This document shows positions 28,397 through 37,919 of a DNA stretch of 64,000 nt, piece by piece. Each line of letters begins with the position of its first letter. Positions within the stretch are counted from its first letter, which is position 1. The position numbers were made by a program, and so were the translations under genes. Under the pieces are notes generated by a model, which did no database searches, was not told the origin of the DNA, and saw only the letters and a program-made list of their open reading frames with translations. The stretch is from Marinobacterium marinum (GTDB lineage Bacteria; Pseudomonadota; Gammaproteobacteria; Pseudomonadales; Balneatricaceae): positions 124,001 to 188,000 of the forward strand of contig NZ_JACEMT010000033.1 in NCBI RefSeq assembly GCF_013868415.1. Reading direction: 5' to 3'.

Positions 28397-29079
28397 GCCG
28401 ATATGTCTCGGTTTAACCGCACCGGCGCCCCCAGGCGGTAACCGACGCCACGCTCCGTCAAGATAACGCTTTTGCCCAATTTGCGACGAAGATGATAGAT
28501 GTGAACATTCAATGCATTGCTTTCCACATCATCTCCCATACCATATACCGCATCCCTGAGTTGGGCATCACTGAGCACAGCCCCTCGTGCATTCAACAGT
28601 TTCTCCAACAGCGCCCATTCACGACGTGACAGGCCCACCGGCCGATCACCCAACCAGACCTCTCCCCGGGAAGGATTGACCCGCAAATCGCCATGCCGAA
28701 TTTCAGTACATGCCCGCCCGGCACTACGTCTCAGCAAGGCCCGTAATCGAGCCGCCAATTCGTCCAGATCGAAGGGCTTCAGCACGTAATCATCGGCACC
28801 AGCCTCAAGTCCGGCAACCCGAGCCTGAATATCGTCTCGGGCTGTCAAAATCAACACCGGCAATTCAACACCCCGATCTCGCCAAAAGCGCAGCAATTGC
28901 AAACCGTCCGCATCCGGCAGCCCCAAATCCAGCACCACCAGGTCAAAGCCGAACTGCTCCAGCGCCTGGCGTGCTTCACGGGCACTGACAACCCGATCGA
29001 CGCGACAATGGTGCAAGGCCAACCCGGCCTCCAGACCAGAAGCTACCAAATCATCATCTTCTACCAACAACACATTCAT
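28393..29079 (-). CDS. OmpR-family response regulator (DsbR-like)
   Basis: 228 residues. Receiver domain MNVLLVEDDDLVASGLEAGL with phosphoacceptor Asp51 (VVLDLGLPDADGL) and the Lys of VLKPFDLDEL; C-terminal winged helix with RREWALLEKLL and NALNVHIYHLRRKLG. First gene of the regulator-kinase operon, divergent from dsbD. It probably binds the TTAAT direct repeat in the intergenic region and controls both operons. Confidence 0.9.
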   Translation of the reverse strand: MNVLLVEDDDLVASGLEAGLALHHCRVDRVVSAREARQALEQFGFDLVVLDLGLPDADGLQLLRFWRDRGVELPVLILTARDDIQARVAGLEAGADDYVLKPFDLDELAARLRALLRRSAGRACTEIRHGDLRVNPSRGEVWLGDRPVGLSRREWALLEKLLNARGAVLSDAQLRDAVYGMGDDVESNALNVHIYHLRRKLGKSVILTERGVGYRLGAPVRLNRDISA

Positions 29080-29106
29080 CTTGTCACCGCCCCCCCTGGC
29101 TGACGC

Positions 29107-29123
29107 GTTAATGTTGTCTTAAT
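29107..29123. promoter_or_regulatory. PmrA/QseB-type operator (GTTAAT-N5-CTTAAT)
   Basis: A direct repeat with 11-base period, GTTAAT then five bases then CTTAAT, in the 109-base gap between the response regulator and dsbD. This is the layout of PmrA/QseB boxes, recognised by OmpR-type regulators of the same branch. It is the best candidate site for the adjacent regulator to act on dsbD-dsbG and on itself. Confidence 0.6.
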
Positions 29124-29188
29124 CCCCACCTATCAGTCTGATGTCCGCGCAAACAGTTCCCGAACATTGCAGACCAGGAGTTTTATTC

Positions 29189-31012
29189 ATGCGTTTTCCG
29201 ACCCTGTGGCTGGCACTGGTGCTGGCCCTGATTTCCACCACCAGCCGGGCCCTGCTGCCCGACGACCTCGGAGGCGGCTTCATGTCCCCGGACAAGGCCT
29301 TTCAATATCAGCTGGAATCTCTGCCGGATGGCGCCCTGAACCTGCATTGGCAAATTGCACCGGGCTATTACCTGTACCGCAAGCGTCTGGACGTTCTCGT
29401 GGACGGTACTTCTCTGGCGGAGGTTAAATACCCGCCCGGCGACATGATCACGGATGAATTTTTCGGTACATCAGAGGTGTATTACAACCAGGTGACCCTC
29501 ACTATCCCACCGGTCCGATCCAAGTCCGTGCAGCTGACCTGGCAGGGCTGTGCCGAAGCCGGGCTATGCTACCCGCCACAGCAGGCCACTATCGACTTGC
29601 CCGACTCGGCAATCATGCCGCCAGAAGAAAGGACGGGCATCACAACCACCGGTACCGAACCGACCACAGCCGCCCCGGCAACCTCCACCGCTCTGGCCGA
29701 AGACCTATCCCTGGCTGATCAGCTGGCCAGCTCCGGCCTGCTATTGAATTTGGCACTGTTCTTTGGTCTCGGGCTGCTGCTGGTCTTCACACCCTGTGTC
29801 CTGCCCATGATTCCCATTCTGTCGGCCGTTATTGTCGGGAGTGACGCCCGCCGTGGCAAGGCGTTCCGATTATCATTGGCTTTTGTTGTCAGCATGGCTT
29901 TGACCTACTCCCTGTTAGGCGTCATGGCAGCGCTGGCGGGTGCCAATCTGCAAGCCATGCTCCAGACACCCTGGTTCATTGCCCCACTGGCCCTGATTTT
30001 CCTGCTGCTGGCTCTCGCCATGTTCGGACTGTATGAACTCCAGCTGCCCACGTTCATACGAGACCGGCTACAGATGCTGAATGCACGCCAGAACGGCGGC
30101 AACCTGGCCGGAGCCGCTCTGATGGGGTTCTTTTCCGCTTTGCTGGCAAGCCCCTGCATGACTGCCCCCCTGGCCGGTGCTCTTATCTATATTGCCGACA
30201 GCGGTGATGCCATGCTGGGAGGGTTGGCGCTTCTGGCTCTGGGACTTGGCATGGGAGCACCACTGATCGCCATGGCGACACTGGGTTCACATCTGCTCCC
30301 CAAACCGGGAAGTTGGATGAATGTCGTCAAGGCAGTATTTGGATTTATTCTGCTGGGTACCGCCATATGGTTCCTGGAACGTATTCTGGATGACGCTTTA
30401 ATACTGGCTCTGTGGGGCGCTCTGGCGATTGCTCTGGGGCTTTCCATCCGCCAGTTGGCACGCAACTCGCGTCAGCAGCAAGCCGGAGCTCGCTACACCC
30501 TGCTCTCCAGCAGCGGCCTTATCCTCACGCTCTGGGGTGGGCTGATGATGATCGGCGCGGCGGCGGGCGGCAACCATCCTCTACAACCACTGGCAACATT
30601 GGCCGGAAGCAATACCGTTAGCGCCGGCGCCACCGAACCTTACACACTCGAATTTACCGATATCAAATCAACAGACGATCTGGAGCAGGCGCTGGCTCAA
30701 GCCGGACAACAGGGGCAATGGACACTGGTGGACTTTTATGCGGACTGGTGCGTGGCCTGCAAGGTCATCGAAGCCGAAGTGTTTGGCGACCCCGCCGTGC
30801 AGGAAGCTCTGGGCCCCATGCAGCGCCTGCGTGCCGATGTGACCGACAATGATGTCATTGACCAGGCCCTGATGCGCAAGTTGCAAATCATAGGCCCCCC
30901 CACCCTTTTGATATACGGCCCGGACGGACGTGAGTACCGCGCCCAGCGCACCATTGGAGAAATTTCGGCCAATGACTTCCTGCAACGCCTGAATGATGCC
31001 CGCTCATCCTGA
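29189..31012 (+). CDS. dsbD: Thiol:disulfide interchange protein DsbD
   Basis: 607 residues from ATG 29189 (AGGAG 8 bases upstream; the frame also opens at 29141). A signal peptide precedes the N-terminal alpha domain with redox CAEAGLC (Cys121 and Cys127), the eight-helix membrane domain with FTPCVLPMIPIL and ASPCMTAPLAG, and the C-terminal thioredoxin domain with DWCVACK (Cys521, Cys524). It moves electrons from cytoplasmic thioredoxin to periplasmic DsbC/DsbG. It is followed 23 bases later by dsbG, its likely partner. Confidence 0.95.
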   Translation: MRFPTLWLALVLALISTTSRALLPDDLGGGFMSPDKAFQYQLESLPDGALNLHWQIAPGYYLYRKRLDVLVDGTSLAEVKYPPGDMITDEFFGTSEVYYNQVTLTIPPVRSKSVQLTWQGCAEAGLCYPPQQATIDLPDSAIMPPEERTGITTTGTEPTTAAPATSTALAEDLSLADQLASSGLLLNLALFFGLGLLLVFTPCVLPMIPILSAVIVGSDARRGKAFRLSLAFVVSMALTYSLLGVMAALAGANLQAMLQTPWFIAPLALIFLLLALAMFGLYELQLPTFIRDRLQMLNARQNGGNLAGAALMGFFSALLASPCMTAPLAGALIYIADSGDAMLGGLALLALGLGMGAPLIAMATLGSHLLPKPGSWMNVVKAVFGFILLGTAIWFLERILDDALILALWGALAIALGLSIRQLARNSRQQQAGARYTLLSSSGLILTLWGGLMMIGAAAGGNHPLQPLATLAGSNTVSAGATEPYTLEFTDIKSTDDLEQALAQAGQQGQWTLVDFYADWCVACKVIEAEVFGDPAVQEALGPMQRLRADVTDNDVIDQALMRKLQIIGPPTLLIYGPDGREYRAQRTIGEISANDFLQRLNDARSS

Positions 31013-31035
31013 CCCTATATATGGAGAACTCTACC

Positions 31036-31830
31036 ATGAAACATCTTTTTCAACGCCACCCTCTGCGCTCTGCGCTGACCACTGGCGCCCTCCTGACCGC
31101 CGCTGCCGCCCTTTCACTCAATGCACAAGCCGAACATCCGGATGCCGTACAGAACCTGGTCGACCGGGGTATCGAGATCAGTGAAACCTACCCCGCGCCG
31201 GGTGGCATGACCGGTTATGTCGGCGAAATGCAAGGTAGTCCCATTGCCTTTTACCTGACCTCGGATGGGGAGCACGTCATTCTTGGCCCCATGCTTTCCG
31301 CTACCGGAGAGAACCTGACTGAGCACAAGATTCAGACTCTGGTCATGGGGCCCAAGCATGCAAAAGCCTGGGAAAAGCTGGAGAACAGCCACTGGCTACT
31401 GGACGGCGACCCGTCGGCACCCACCGTGGTTTACACCTTCACCGACCCGAACTGCCCATACTGTCATCGTTTCAGTGAAGCCGCCCGCCCCTGGGTTGAC
31501 GCCGGGCAGGTACAGCTGCGCCATGTGCTGGTCGGCATCCTCAAAGCCGATAGCCTGCCCAAAGCCGCAACCATCCTTGATGCCGACAACCCTCAGCAGG
31601 CTTTGCTTGCCAATCAGGAGCAATATGGCGGTGGTGGCATTGACGTTGATACGGCCGCTGTCGACCGACAACGTGAAAAAGTCGAGCAAAATACACGGAT
31701 GATGCGCAGTCTGGGGCTTCATGCCACCCCTTCTACGTATTACCGTGATGCGGATGGCCAAGTACGCATGCAACAAGGCATGCCTCGCCCGGCCGAGCTG
31801 CAAAAAGTCATGGGCAGTGTCAGCCCCTGA
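31036..31830 (+). CDS. dsbG: Periplasmic disulfide isomerase/reductase DsbG
   Basis: 264 residues from ATG 31036 (GGAGA 8 bases upstream). Signal peptide ends near NAQA. An N-terminal dimerisation region is followed by a thioredoxin fold with DPNCPYCHRF (Cys140, Cys143) and the cis-Pro loop LHATPSTYY. CPYC is shared by DsbG and DsbC-type proteins variants; size and the dsbD neighbour favour DsbG. It would protect single cysteines from over-oxidation, with reducing power from DsbD. Confidence 0.88.
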   Translation: MKHLFQRHPLRSALTTGALLTAAAALSLNAQAEHPDAVQNLVDRGIEISETYPAPGGMTGYVGEMQGSPIAFYLTSDGEHVILGPMLSATGENLTEHKIQTLVMGPKHAKAWEKLENSHWLLDGDPSAPTVVYTFTDPNCPYCHRFSEAARPWVDAGQVQLRHVLVGILKADSLPKAATILDADNPQQALLANQEQYGGGGIDVDTAAVDRQREKVEQNTRMMRSLGLHATPSTYYRDADGQVRMQQGMPRPAELQKVMGSVSP

Positions 31831-31891
31831 GGGGCAAAAACCCGAGGCACGGCATCACCTCCTATCACACCGATCATGGCCGTGGTGCAGA

Positions 31892-33265
31892 TTACCCGTT
31901 GTAATCGTCCAGTGCCGCCTGTCGTGCCTGTCGATAGTCTATGATCGGGGCCGGACGGCCATAGGCCTGCCCGGCCCCCGGCTCATGTCGGGCTTGGGGG
32001 CTCAGCTGCCGCAGCTCCGGTAGCCAGGTTGCAAGGTATTCGCCGTCAGGATCAAATTTCTCGCTCTGCAAGCGGGGATTGAAGATCCGAAAATAGGGCG
32101 CGGCATCAGCACCGACAGAAGCGCTCCACTGCCACCCGCCCAGATTCGAGGCAAAATCGCCATCTATCAGCTTCGACATGAAATACGCCTCGCCATGACG
32201 CCAATCCACCCTCAGCAGCTTGGTCAGGAAAGACGCGACAATCATGCGCAGCCGGTTATGCATCCAGCCGGTCGCCAACAGCTGTTTCATCGCGGCATCC
32301 ACAATGGGGAAGCCCGTTTCACCCACCTTCCAGGCGGCAAATGCCGCATCATTGTTCAACCAGCCAATCCGTGCTTCCACCTCAGGCCTGAATGGTGCCA
32401 GCCGGCTCAAGTCGGGAAATGCAACCAGCAGGTGGCGATAGAATTCACGCCAGATGAGTTCGTTAAGCCAGGTACTTTGCTGCCACTCATCAGCACTGGC
32501 GGCCTGTTTTAATGCTGCCAGGCATTGGCGCGCCGACAGGGCTCCTATGGTCAGTGCTGCCGAAAGCCCAGAGGTGGCGTGGCGTGCCGGGAAGTCACGC
32601 CAGCGCCTATAGTCCGGCTCACGCTCATGCACAAAGCGATACAGCTGGGCAGACAACTGGGAGTCTGCAACGGGGTAAGGGGTCGCTTGCTCCCCCACCA
32701 ACGGCCACGGCAAGGCACTGCCCGCCTGTGGCTCAACCGATGCTCCCACAGGAGCCGGCAGGGGATCATGCAACACCTGCAACAAGACTCTCATCCAGGC
32801 CCGGCTAAAAGGGGTAAACACCTTGAACGGCGTCCCCTGCCCCGTCATTACTCGTCCTGGCGGTATAATCAGATCGCCATGGTGACCACGAGCTACGATC
32901 CCTTCGGCCGCAAGGAGCTGGCAGGCTGCTCGATCGCGCTGCTGTTCGTTGAGCGGATATTCATAATTGAAATGCACCGCATTGGCTCTCAGGGCCTTCG
33001 CCTGCTGCAGGATCGCTGGCGGGCAGTCGGCGAAGTACTCCAGCATCAAGCGCCGTACTTCAATCCCCCCCGCTGACAACTGCCGCTCCAGCCATTCCAG
33101 GCGTGCTTGCCAGTAGTTGATACGTGCCGCCGATTCATTATGCGCAGCCCACTGTGCCGGTGTCAGGCACACCACGACCATAACCGGTTCGCCGGTTGCA
33201 CAGGCGGCGCTCAAGGCCGGGTTATCAACCAAGCGCAGATCGTTGCGCAACCAGACCAGCTGCAT
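31892..33265 (-). CDS. phrB: Deoxyribodipyrimidine photolyase
   Basis: 457 residues, class I CPD photolyase. The N-terminal antenna domain starts VWLRNDLRLVDNPAL; the FAD-binding domain contains TGWMHNRLRMIVASFLTKLL and DGDFASNLGGWQWSASVGADAAPYF (family-defining). It repairs UV-induced cyclobutane dimers using blue light. Its start directly follows the ybgA stop, a pairing also found in E. coli (ybgA-phr). Confidence 0.94.
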   Translation of the reverse strand: MQLVWLRNDLRLVDNPALSAACATGEPVMVVVCLTPAQWAAHNESAARINYWQARLEWLERQLSAGGIEVRRLMLEYFADCPPAILQQAKALRANAVHFNYEYPLNEQQRDRAACQLLAAEGIVARGHHGDLIIPPGRVMTGQGTPFKVFTPFSRAWMRVLLQVLHDPLPAPVGASVEPQAGSALPWPLVGEQATPYPVADSQLSAQLYRFVHEREPDYRRWRDFPARHATSGLSAALTIGALSARQCLAALKQAASADEWQQSTWLNELIWREFYRHLLVAFPDLSRLAPFRPEVEARIGWLNNDAAFAAWKVGETGFPIVDAAMKQLLATGWMHNRLRMIVASFLTKLLRVDWRHGEAYFMSKLIDGDFASNLGGWQWSASVGADAAPYFRIFNPRLQSEKFDPDGEYLATWLPELRQLSPQARHEPGAGQAYGRPAPIIDYRQARQAALDDYNG

Positions 33266-33700
33266 TCAGGTATGACTCCTTGTATCTGATTCATGTAGAC
33301 CGGGGTTCAGGTAGCTTTGCTGACGGATGTAGTCCGAACCAAAACGCTGAATATAGCGGTCAAGCAGGGTAAGCGGCACATCCAAAGACGTTTGCCCCAA
33401 GCGGTAGGCTTCAATGCTGGCCAGAATGTCACGCTTGCTGGCGCTGTCAATTTCACGCTTCAGGTAGCCGAAGATATGCTGCAGGACATTGGTATGGCTC
33501 TTACGCGTGGCCGGAAAGGCCATATGGTATTCAAAGCGCTCACGATAGTGCTGCACCACGTTATCCAGCGGCTGATCATGCGCCTGAGCCAGATACCGAC
33601 CCAGCTCACGATACCCTTCATAATGGTGGGCCATCAACCGATATTTTTGCCGACTGTGATGCTGCAGGAGTGCATGGTATGAAGTGTAGATATCAGCCAT
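33266..33700 (-). CDS. ybgA: YbgA-like DUF1722 protein
   Basis: 144 residues from ATG 33700 (GAAGG about 9 bases upstream); the frame extends to 33757 without support. It shows KYRLMAHHYEGYRELGR and TNVLQHIFGYLKREI, typical of DUF1722 (YbgA C-terminal domain). In many pseudomonads this domain is fused to an N-terminal DUF523 domain; here it stands alone. It abuts phrB with no gap, so the two are almost certainly co-translated. Function unknown, but the recurrent photolyase link hints at DNA repair. Confidence 0.82.
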   Translation of the reverse strand: MADIYTSYHALLQHHSRQKYRLMAHHYEGYRELGRYLAQAHDQPLDNVVQHYRERFEYHMAFPATRKSHTNVLQHIFGYLKREIDSASKRDILASIEAYRLGQTSLDVPLTLLDRYIQRFGSDYIRQQSYLNPGLHESDTRSHT

Positions 33701-33753
33701 ATCGTCAGCCCTTCCTGTCAAGGGCCGGTACCCTCGGGCACCGACCCGGCAAC

Positions 33754-35436
33754 TCAAATTCTGAAGCGCGACACCAACTCGCTCAGCTGACCTTCGAGGT
33801 CACTCATGCGGGACGCCGTCCCCTCCAGGTCTTCCGCATTCAGCGTAGCCTTGTCGGCAATATCCGCGATCTGCTGTACGCTCTTGCTGATTTCGTCGGC
33901 AACAGCCGTTTGTTCTTCAGCCGCACTGGCGATCTGCGTATTCATCTCGGTGATGGTACTCACCGAATGCGTGATCTGCTGCAACGAGCTGCGCGCACTG
34001 TCCGCCTGGGTAATCGTTTCTCGACTTTGAGCCTGAGAGTTTTGCATTTCCGCTACCGCCCGACGCGCCCCGTCCTGTAATCCTTCGATCATGCGCTGAA
34101 TTTCATCGGTGCTTTGCTGAGTACGCGTCGCCAGAGTGCGCACCTCGTCGGCCACGACGGAGAAGCCTCGGCCCTGTTCCCCGGCCCGCGCCGCCTCAAT
34201 TGCAGCATTCAGCGCCAGCAGGTTGGTCTGTCCGGCAATATCACGGATAACGTTAATCACCGTACCAATCTGATCGGCATCGGCATCCAGGCTGGCGATC
34301 ACATCTGCCGAGCGGTTCACATCATCGGCCAGTTGGTTGATGGCTTCTATGGTGTGCTCAACCACAACTTGTCCGTTGCCAGACTCTGTATCCGCTTCAC
34401 GTGCGGCGCCTGCTGCCTGTGCTGCACTGCCGGCCACCTGTTGCACGGCCACGGCCATTTCATGGATGGCAGCCGCCGCCTGAGAGGTTTCTCCCTTTTG
34501 CACATGTGCATCTTCATGAGTACGACCAACTACCAGCCTCATGGAGTCGGTCGATTCGCTCAGGGATTGAACCGCCGTGTGCACATCCCGCACCAACTGT
34601 TGAATCTTGCCGGCAAAGTCATTGAATCCGCGTGCGACTTCGCCTACTTCATCATTGGATTCGACCGGTAAGCGTCGAGTCAGGTCACCTTCGCCTTCCG
34701 CAATGTCACGCAAGGCTGCAGCCGTTTGCTGCAAGGGCTGCGTCAAGCGTCGTGCCACCAGCAGGCTGATCACACTTACTACGCCCAGCAGCACCAGGGA
34801 AGCGACGGCTACCAGGGTCAGGGTACTCTGGATCGAACGTCTGATCTGCTGGTCAGCCTGAGCAACCGCCGCATCAATATCATCAATATAAAATCCTGTC
34901 CCAAGAACCCAGCCCCACCCGGGTACCGGAGCAGAGTAACTCAGTTTGGGGGCCTGCTGTGTCGTACCGGGCTTGTCCCACACATACTCCAGATAGCCGC
35001 CCCCGGCCTGTCCCTTACTGACCAGTTCCCGAACAATATATACCCCGTTGTCATCTCGGGTATCACTCAGGTCCTGACCGATGGAGGCAGGTTGCCCCCC
35101 CTGCACGACAGCAACGCCATTGGTATCATAGCCAAAAATATAGCCTTCGCTGCCAAAGCGCATGGCATTCAATATCCTGCCCGCTTCGACCTGTTTTTCG
35201 GACAGACTCAAATCGGCACGTGCCTGAACCGGACCAATCGCCGTCAGAGCCTGCTCGATGTAATGTTTCAGCTCGGTCTGCTTGGCAACCAGCATACTGT
35301 CTCGTATACGCTGCACCTCAACATCGCCCATCGACTCCATTTGAAAGCGCACGATCAGCATGATTGCCGCCACGACGAGAGCCAGCGGTAACAGGGACAG
35401 TAACAACAGCTTGCTTTTCAGCTTCATTCCGGACAT
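33754..35436 (-). CDS. Methyl-accepting chemotaxis protein with single Cache domain
   Basis: About 560 residues. Start taken as 35436 (MSGMKLKSK); 35427 is also possible and the frame opens at a TTG, 35454. A membrane helix ([19 protein letters not shown]) precedes a periplasmic sCache_2 domain with [17 protein letters not shown] and [19 protein letters not shown], then a second helix, HAMP and the signalling hairpin with [20 protein letters not shown]. Cache_2 receptors often bind small carboxylates. It is followed by ybgA-phrB, 53 bases on, in the same direction. Confidence 0.92.
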   Translation of the reverse strand: MSGMKLKSKLLLLSLLPLALVVAAIMLIVRFQMESMGDVEVQRIRDSMLVAKQTELKHYIEQALTAIGPVQARADLSLSEKQVEAGRILNAMRFGSEGYIFGYDTNGVAVVQGGQPASIGQDLSDTRDDNGVYIVRELVSKGQAGGGYLEYVWDKPGTTQQAPKLSYSAPVPGWGWVLGTGFYIDDIDAAVAQADQQIRRSIQSTLTLVAVASLVLLGVVSVISLLVARRLTQPLQQTAAALRDIAEGEGDLTRRLPVESNDEVGEVARGFNDFAGKIQQLVRDVHTAVQSLSESTDSMRLVVGRTHEDAHVQKGETSQAAAAIHEMAVAVQQVAGSAAQAAGAAREADTESGNGQVVVEHTIEAINQLADDVNRSADVIASLDADADQIGTVINVIRDIAGQTNLLALNAAIEAARAGEQGRGFSVVADEVRTLATRTQQSTDEIQRMIEGLQDGARRAVAEMQNSQAQSRETITQADSARSSLQQITHSVSTITEMNTQIASAAEEQTAVADEISKSVQQIADIADKATLNAEDLEGTASRMSDLEGQLSELVSRFRI

Positions 35437-35527
35437 GGGCGAACTACCTAACAACGACAGGGAAGGCCCTATTCTAAGGAACAGGGCGTTGCGTTTTTAT
35501 AACACCTCTAGCTTGGATGTAAACTTT

Positions 35528-37750
35528 TTATTCAATCTTCGTCCACTTTAGGCGACGTGCATTGGTGACCACGGTAATGGACGACAATGCCATGGCCGCA
35601 CCGGCAATGATCGGGTTGAATAAAAGTCCGGTAAGGGGATAAAGGACACCTGCTGCAACCGGTATGGCCAGGGTATTATAAATAAAGGCCCCGAACAGGT
35701 TCTGCTTGATATTACGGACGGTAGCCCTGGAGATGCCTATAGCATCGACCACCGACATCAGACTGGAACGCATCAGAGTTACATCCGCCGAGCTGATTGC
35801 CACGTCCGTACCGGACCCCATCGCATAGCCGATATCCGCCTGCGCCAGAGCCGGCGCGTCATTAATACCATCTCCAACCATGGCCACGATCTTGCCCTGG
35901 GCCTGAAGGTCACGGATCACCGCCTGTTTCTGCTCAGGCTTGACCTCGGCAATCACGCGATCGATACCTGCATCATGAGCAATGGCGTTAGCCGTTTGTT
36001 CGTTATCACCGGACAGCATGACCACTTCCAGCCCTTGTCGATGCAACCGGGCAACCGCCGCAGCACTATCCTCACGCAAGCGATCCGCAACCGCCAACAA
36101 CAGTTGCATGCGCCCGTCAACGGCCATCCAGATAAGCGAATTTCCGGCCCGGCTAAAGCGTTCGGCCTGCTCCGCAAACGCGGATGTATCCACGGCATGC
36201 TGCTCAACCCAGTTCCGATTGCCCAGCAGTATCTGGCGCCCCTCCGCCCGGGCACTGACACCACTGCCTGCGGTCGCATCAAACGCCTCACTCTCCGCCA
36301 ATTCAAGCCCACGTTCACGAGCATGCGCAACCACTGCCTGTGCCAACGGGTGCTCCGAGTGCTGTTCCACGCCAGCCGCCAGTTGCAGCCACTGATTCAC
36401 GTCTCCGTCAGCATGTATCTCAACAACTGCAGGTTTACCCTCGGTCAGGGTACCGGTTTTGTCCACAACCAGAGTCGTGATGGAACGTGCCTGCTGGAGG
36501 GCATCACCATTGCGAATCAACACTCCTTTCTCGGCCGCACGTCCCACGCCCACCATGACAGACATGGGTGTTGCCAACCCCAGCGCACAGGGGCAAGCTA
36601 CAATCAGGACCGTCAGGGCTGCCACTATGGCGTACGGCCAGGCCGGGGCCGGAGCCAACCAGACCCACATAGCAACCGTCACCACCGCAATCAGGATCAC
36701 AATCGGCACAAACACGGCGGCAATGCGGTCCGCCAAACGTCCCAAAGCCGGTTTGGCATTCTGCGCCTCACGTACGGTCGCAACAATCTGTGCCAGTACG
36801 GTTTTCTGCCCCACCGCCGACACTTCGATCAGCAAACCACCCTGACCATTAACCGTTCCTCCGGTAACCTGATCACCCGCTTCCCGCTTGACCGGCAAGG
36901 GTTCACCCGTCAACATCGATTCATCCAGGTGACTGCTACCCTCAAGCACAACGCCGTCCACCGGTACACGCTCTCCGGGGCGTATACGCACGCGGTCACC
37001 TGGCAGCAGCATCGCGACGGGAACCGATTTGCTCTCGCCGTCCCGAATACGCAAGGCTTCACGCGGCTGCAGGTCCAACAGTTTACGCAAGGCGTCATTG
37101 GTATTGCCTCGCGCCCGGCTTTCGAGCGCCTGCCCCAGCAGTATGAACCCCAGGATCATGACCGCTGCTTCGTAGTACAAATGCATCGCTTGTGCCGGTA
37201 AAGCGCCGGGGGCAACCGCACTGACCAGCAATACCCCGGTGGAATAGATCCAGGCTGTCCCCGTTCCCAGGGCAATCAAGGTATCCATGTTCAGGTCACC
37301 GTGAAAAAGCCCTTTCCAAGCCCCCTTATATATATGTCCCGCACTGTACATCATGATCGCCAGTGTAATCACACCCAGAGCCACCCCCTGCAGAAGGCCG
37401 CTGTGAGTCTGCAGGTCCGGCATCCAGCCCACCAACATAGCCAGCATCAGGACGCCCCCCACCAACAGTGCAACCAGGCTTTGCTTCAGTGTTTGCCTGA
37501 ATGCTGCACGCTCCTGACGGGCACGCTGCTCATAGTCATCCGGGCTCTGGATCAGAGAAGCTCCGTAGCCTGCCGCTTCAACTGCCTGCACCACCACTGA
37601 CGGATCAACATCGGTCTGTACCGTTGCCGTACGGTCGGCAAAATTGATTGCGAAGTCGTCGATGCCCTCGCTCTGTTGCAGAGACTTCTCCACACTGCGT
37701 ACGCACCCTGCACACCGCACGTTATGCAACGCAAACTGATAAATCGCCAT
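35528..37750 (-). CDS. copA: Cu(+)-exporting P1B-type ATPase
   Basis: 740 residues from ATG 37750 (AGGGG about 8 bases upstream). One N-terminal heavy-metal domain with CAGC (Cys13, Cys16), the transmembrane metal motif CPC (386-388) in [12 protein letters not shown], phosphorylation site DKTGT (Asp430), the HP motif EHPLA, and TM7/TM8 residues FIYN and MALSSITVV, which are the Cu(+) selectivity signature. It exports Cu(+) from the cytoplasm. Monocistronic. Its proximity to the DsbRS-like system is suggestive, since the Pseudomonas system responds to copper. Confidence 0.9.
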   Translation of the reverse strand: MAIYQFALHNVRCAGCVRSVEKSLQQSEGIDDFAINFADRTATVQTDVDPSVVVQAVEAAGYGASLIQSPDDYEQRARQERAAFRQTLKQSLVALLVGGVLMLAMLVGWMPDLQTHSGLLQGVALGVITLAIMMYSAGHIYKGAWKGLFHGDLNMDTLIALGTGTAWIYSTGVLLVSAVAPGALPAQAMHLYYEAAVMILGFILLGQALESRARGNTNDALRKLLDLQPREALRIRDGESKSVPVAMLLPGDRVRIRPGERVPVDGVVLEGSSHLDESMLTGEPLPVKREAGDQVTGGTVNGQGGLLIEVSAVGQKTVLAQIVATVREAQNAKPALGRLADRIAAVFVPIVILIAVVTVAMWVWLAPAPAWPYAIVAALTVLIVACPCALGLATPMSVMVGVGRAAEKGVLIRNGDALQQARSITTLVVDKTGTLTEGKPAVVEIHADGDVNQWLQLAAGVEQHSEHPLAQAVVAHARERGLELAESEAFDATAGSGVSARAEGRQILLGNRNWVEQHAVDTSAFAEQAERFSRAGNSLIWMAVDGRMQLLLAVADRLREDSAAAVARLHRQGLEVVMLSGDNEQTANAIAHDAGIDRVIAEVKPEQKQAVIRDLQAQGKIVAMVGDGINDAPALAQADIGYAMGSGTDVAISSADVTLMRSSLMSVVDAIGISRATVRNIKQNLFGAFIYNTLAIPVAAGVLYPLTGLLFNPIIAGAAMALSSITVVTNARRLKWTKIE

Positions 37751-37919
37751 CACACACCCCCTGAAAGGTATTGAATACGGGTTCCGATGACGTAATGATA
37801 AACCCTGAAGCCAAGTACAGGGTCAAGCCCCAACTGATCCTGGCAGAGGCATAAGCCAACAGGGCCCGACAACGCCAGGCCCTTCAGGGGGGATTATTCG
37901 GGCACAGCATATCGAGACA

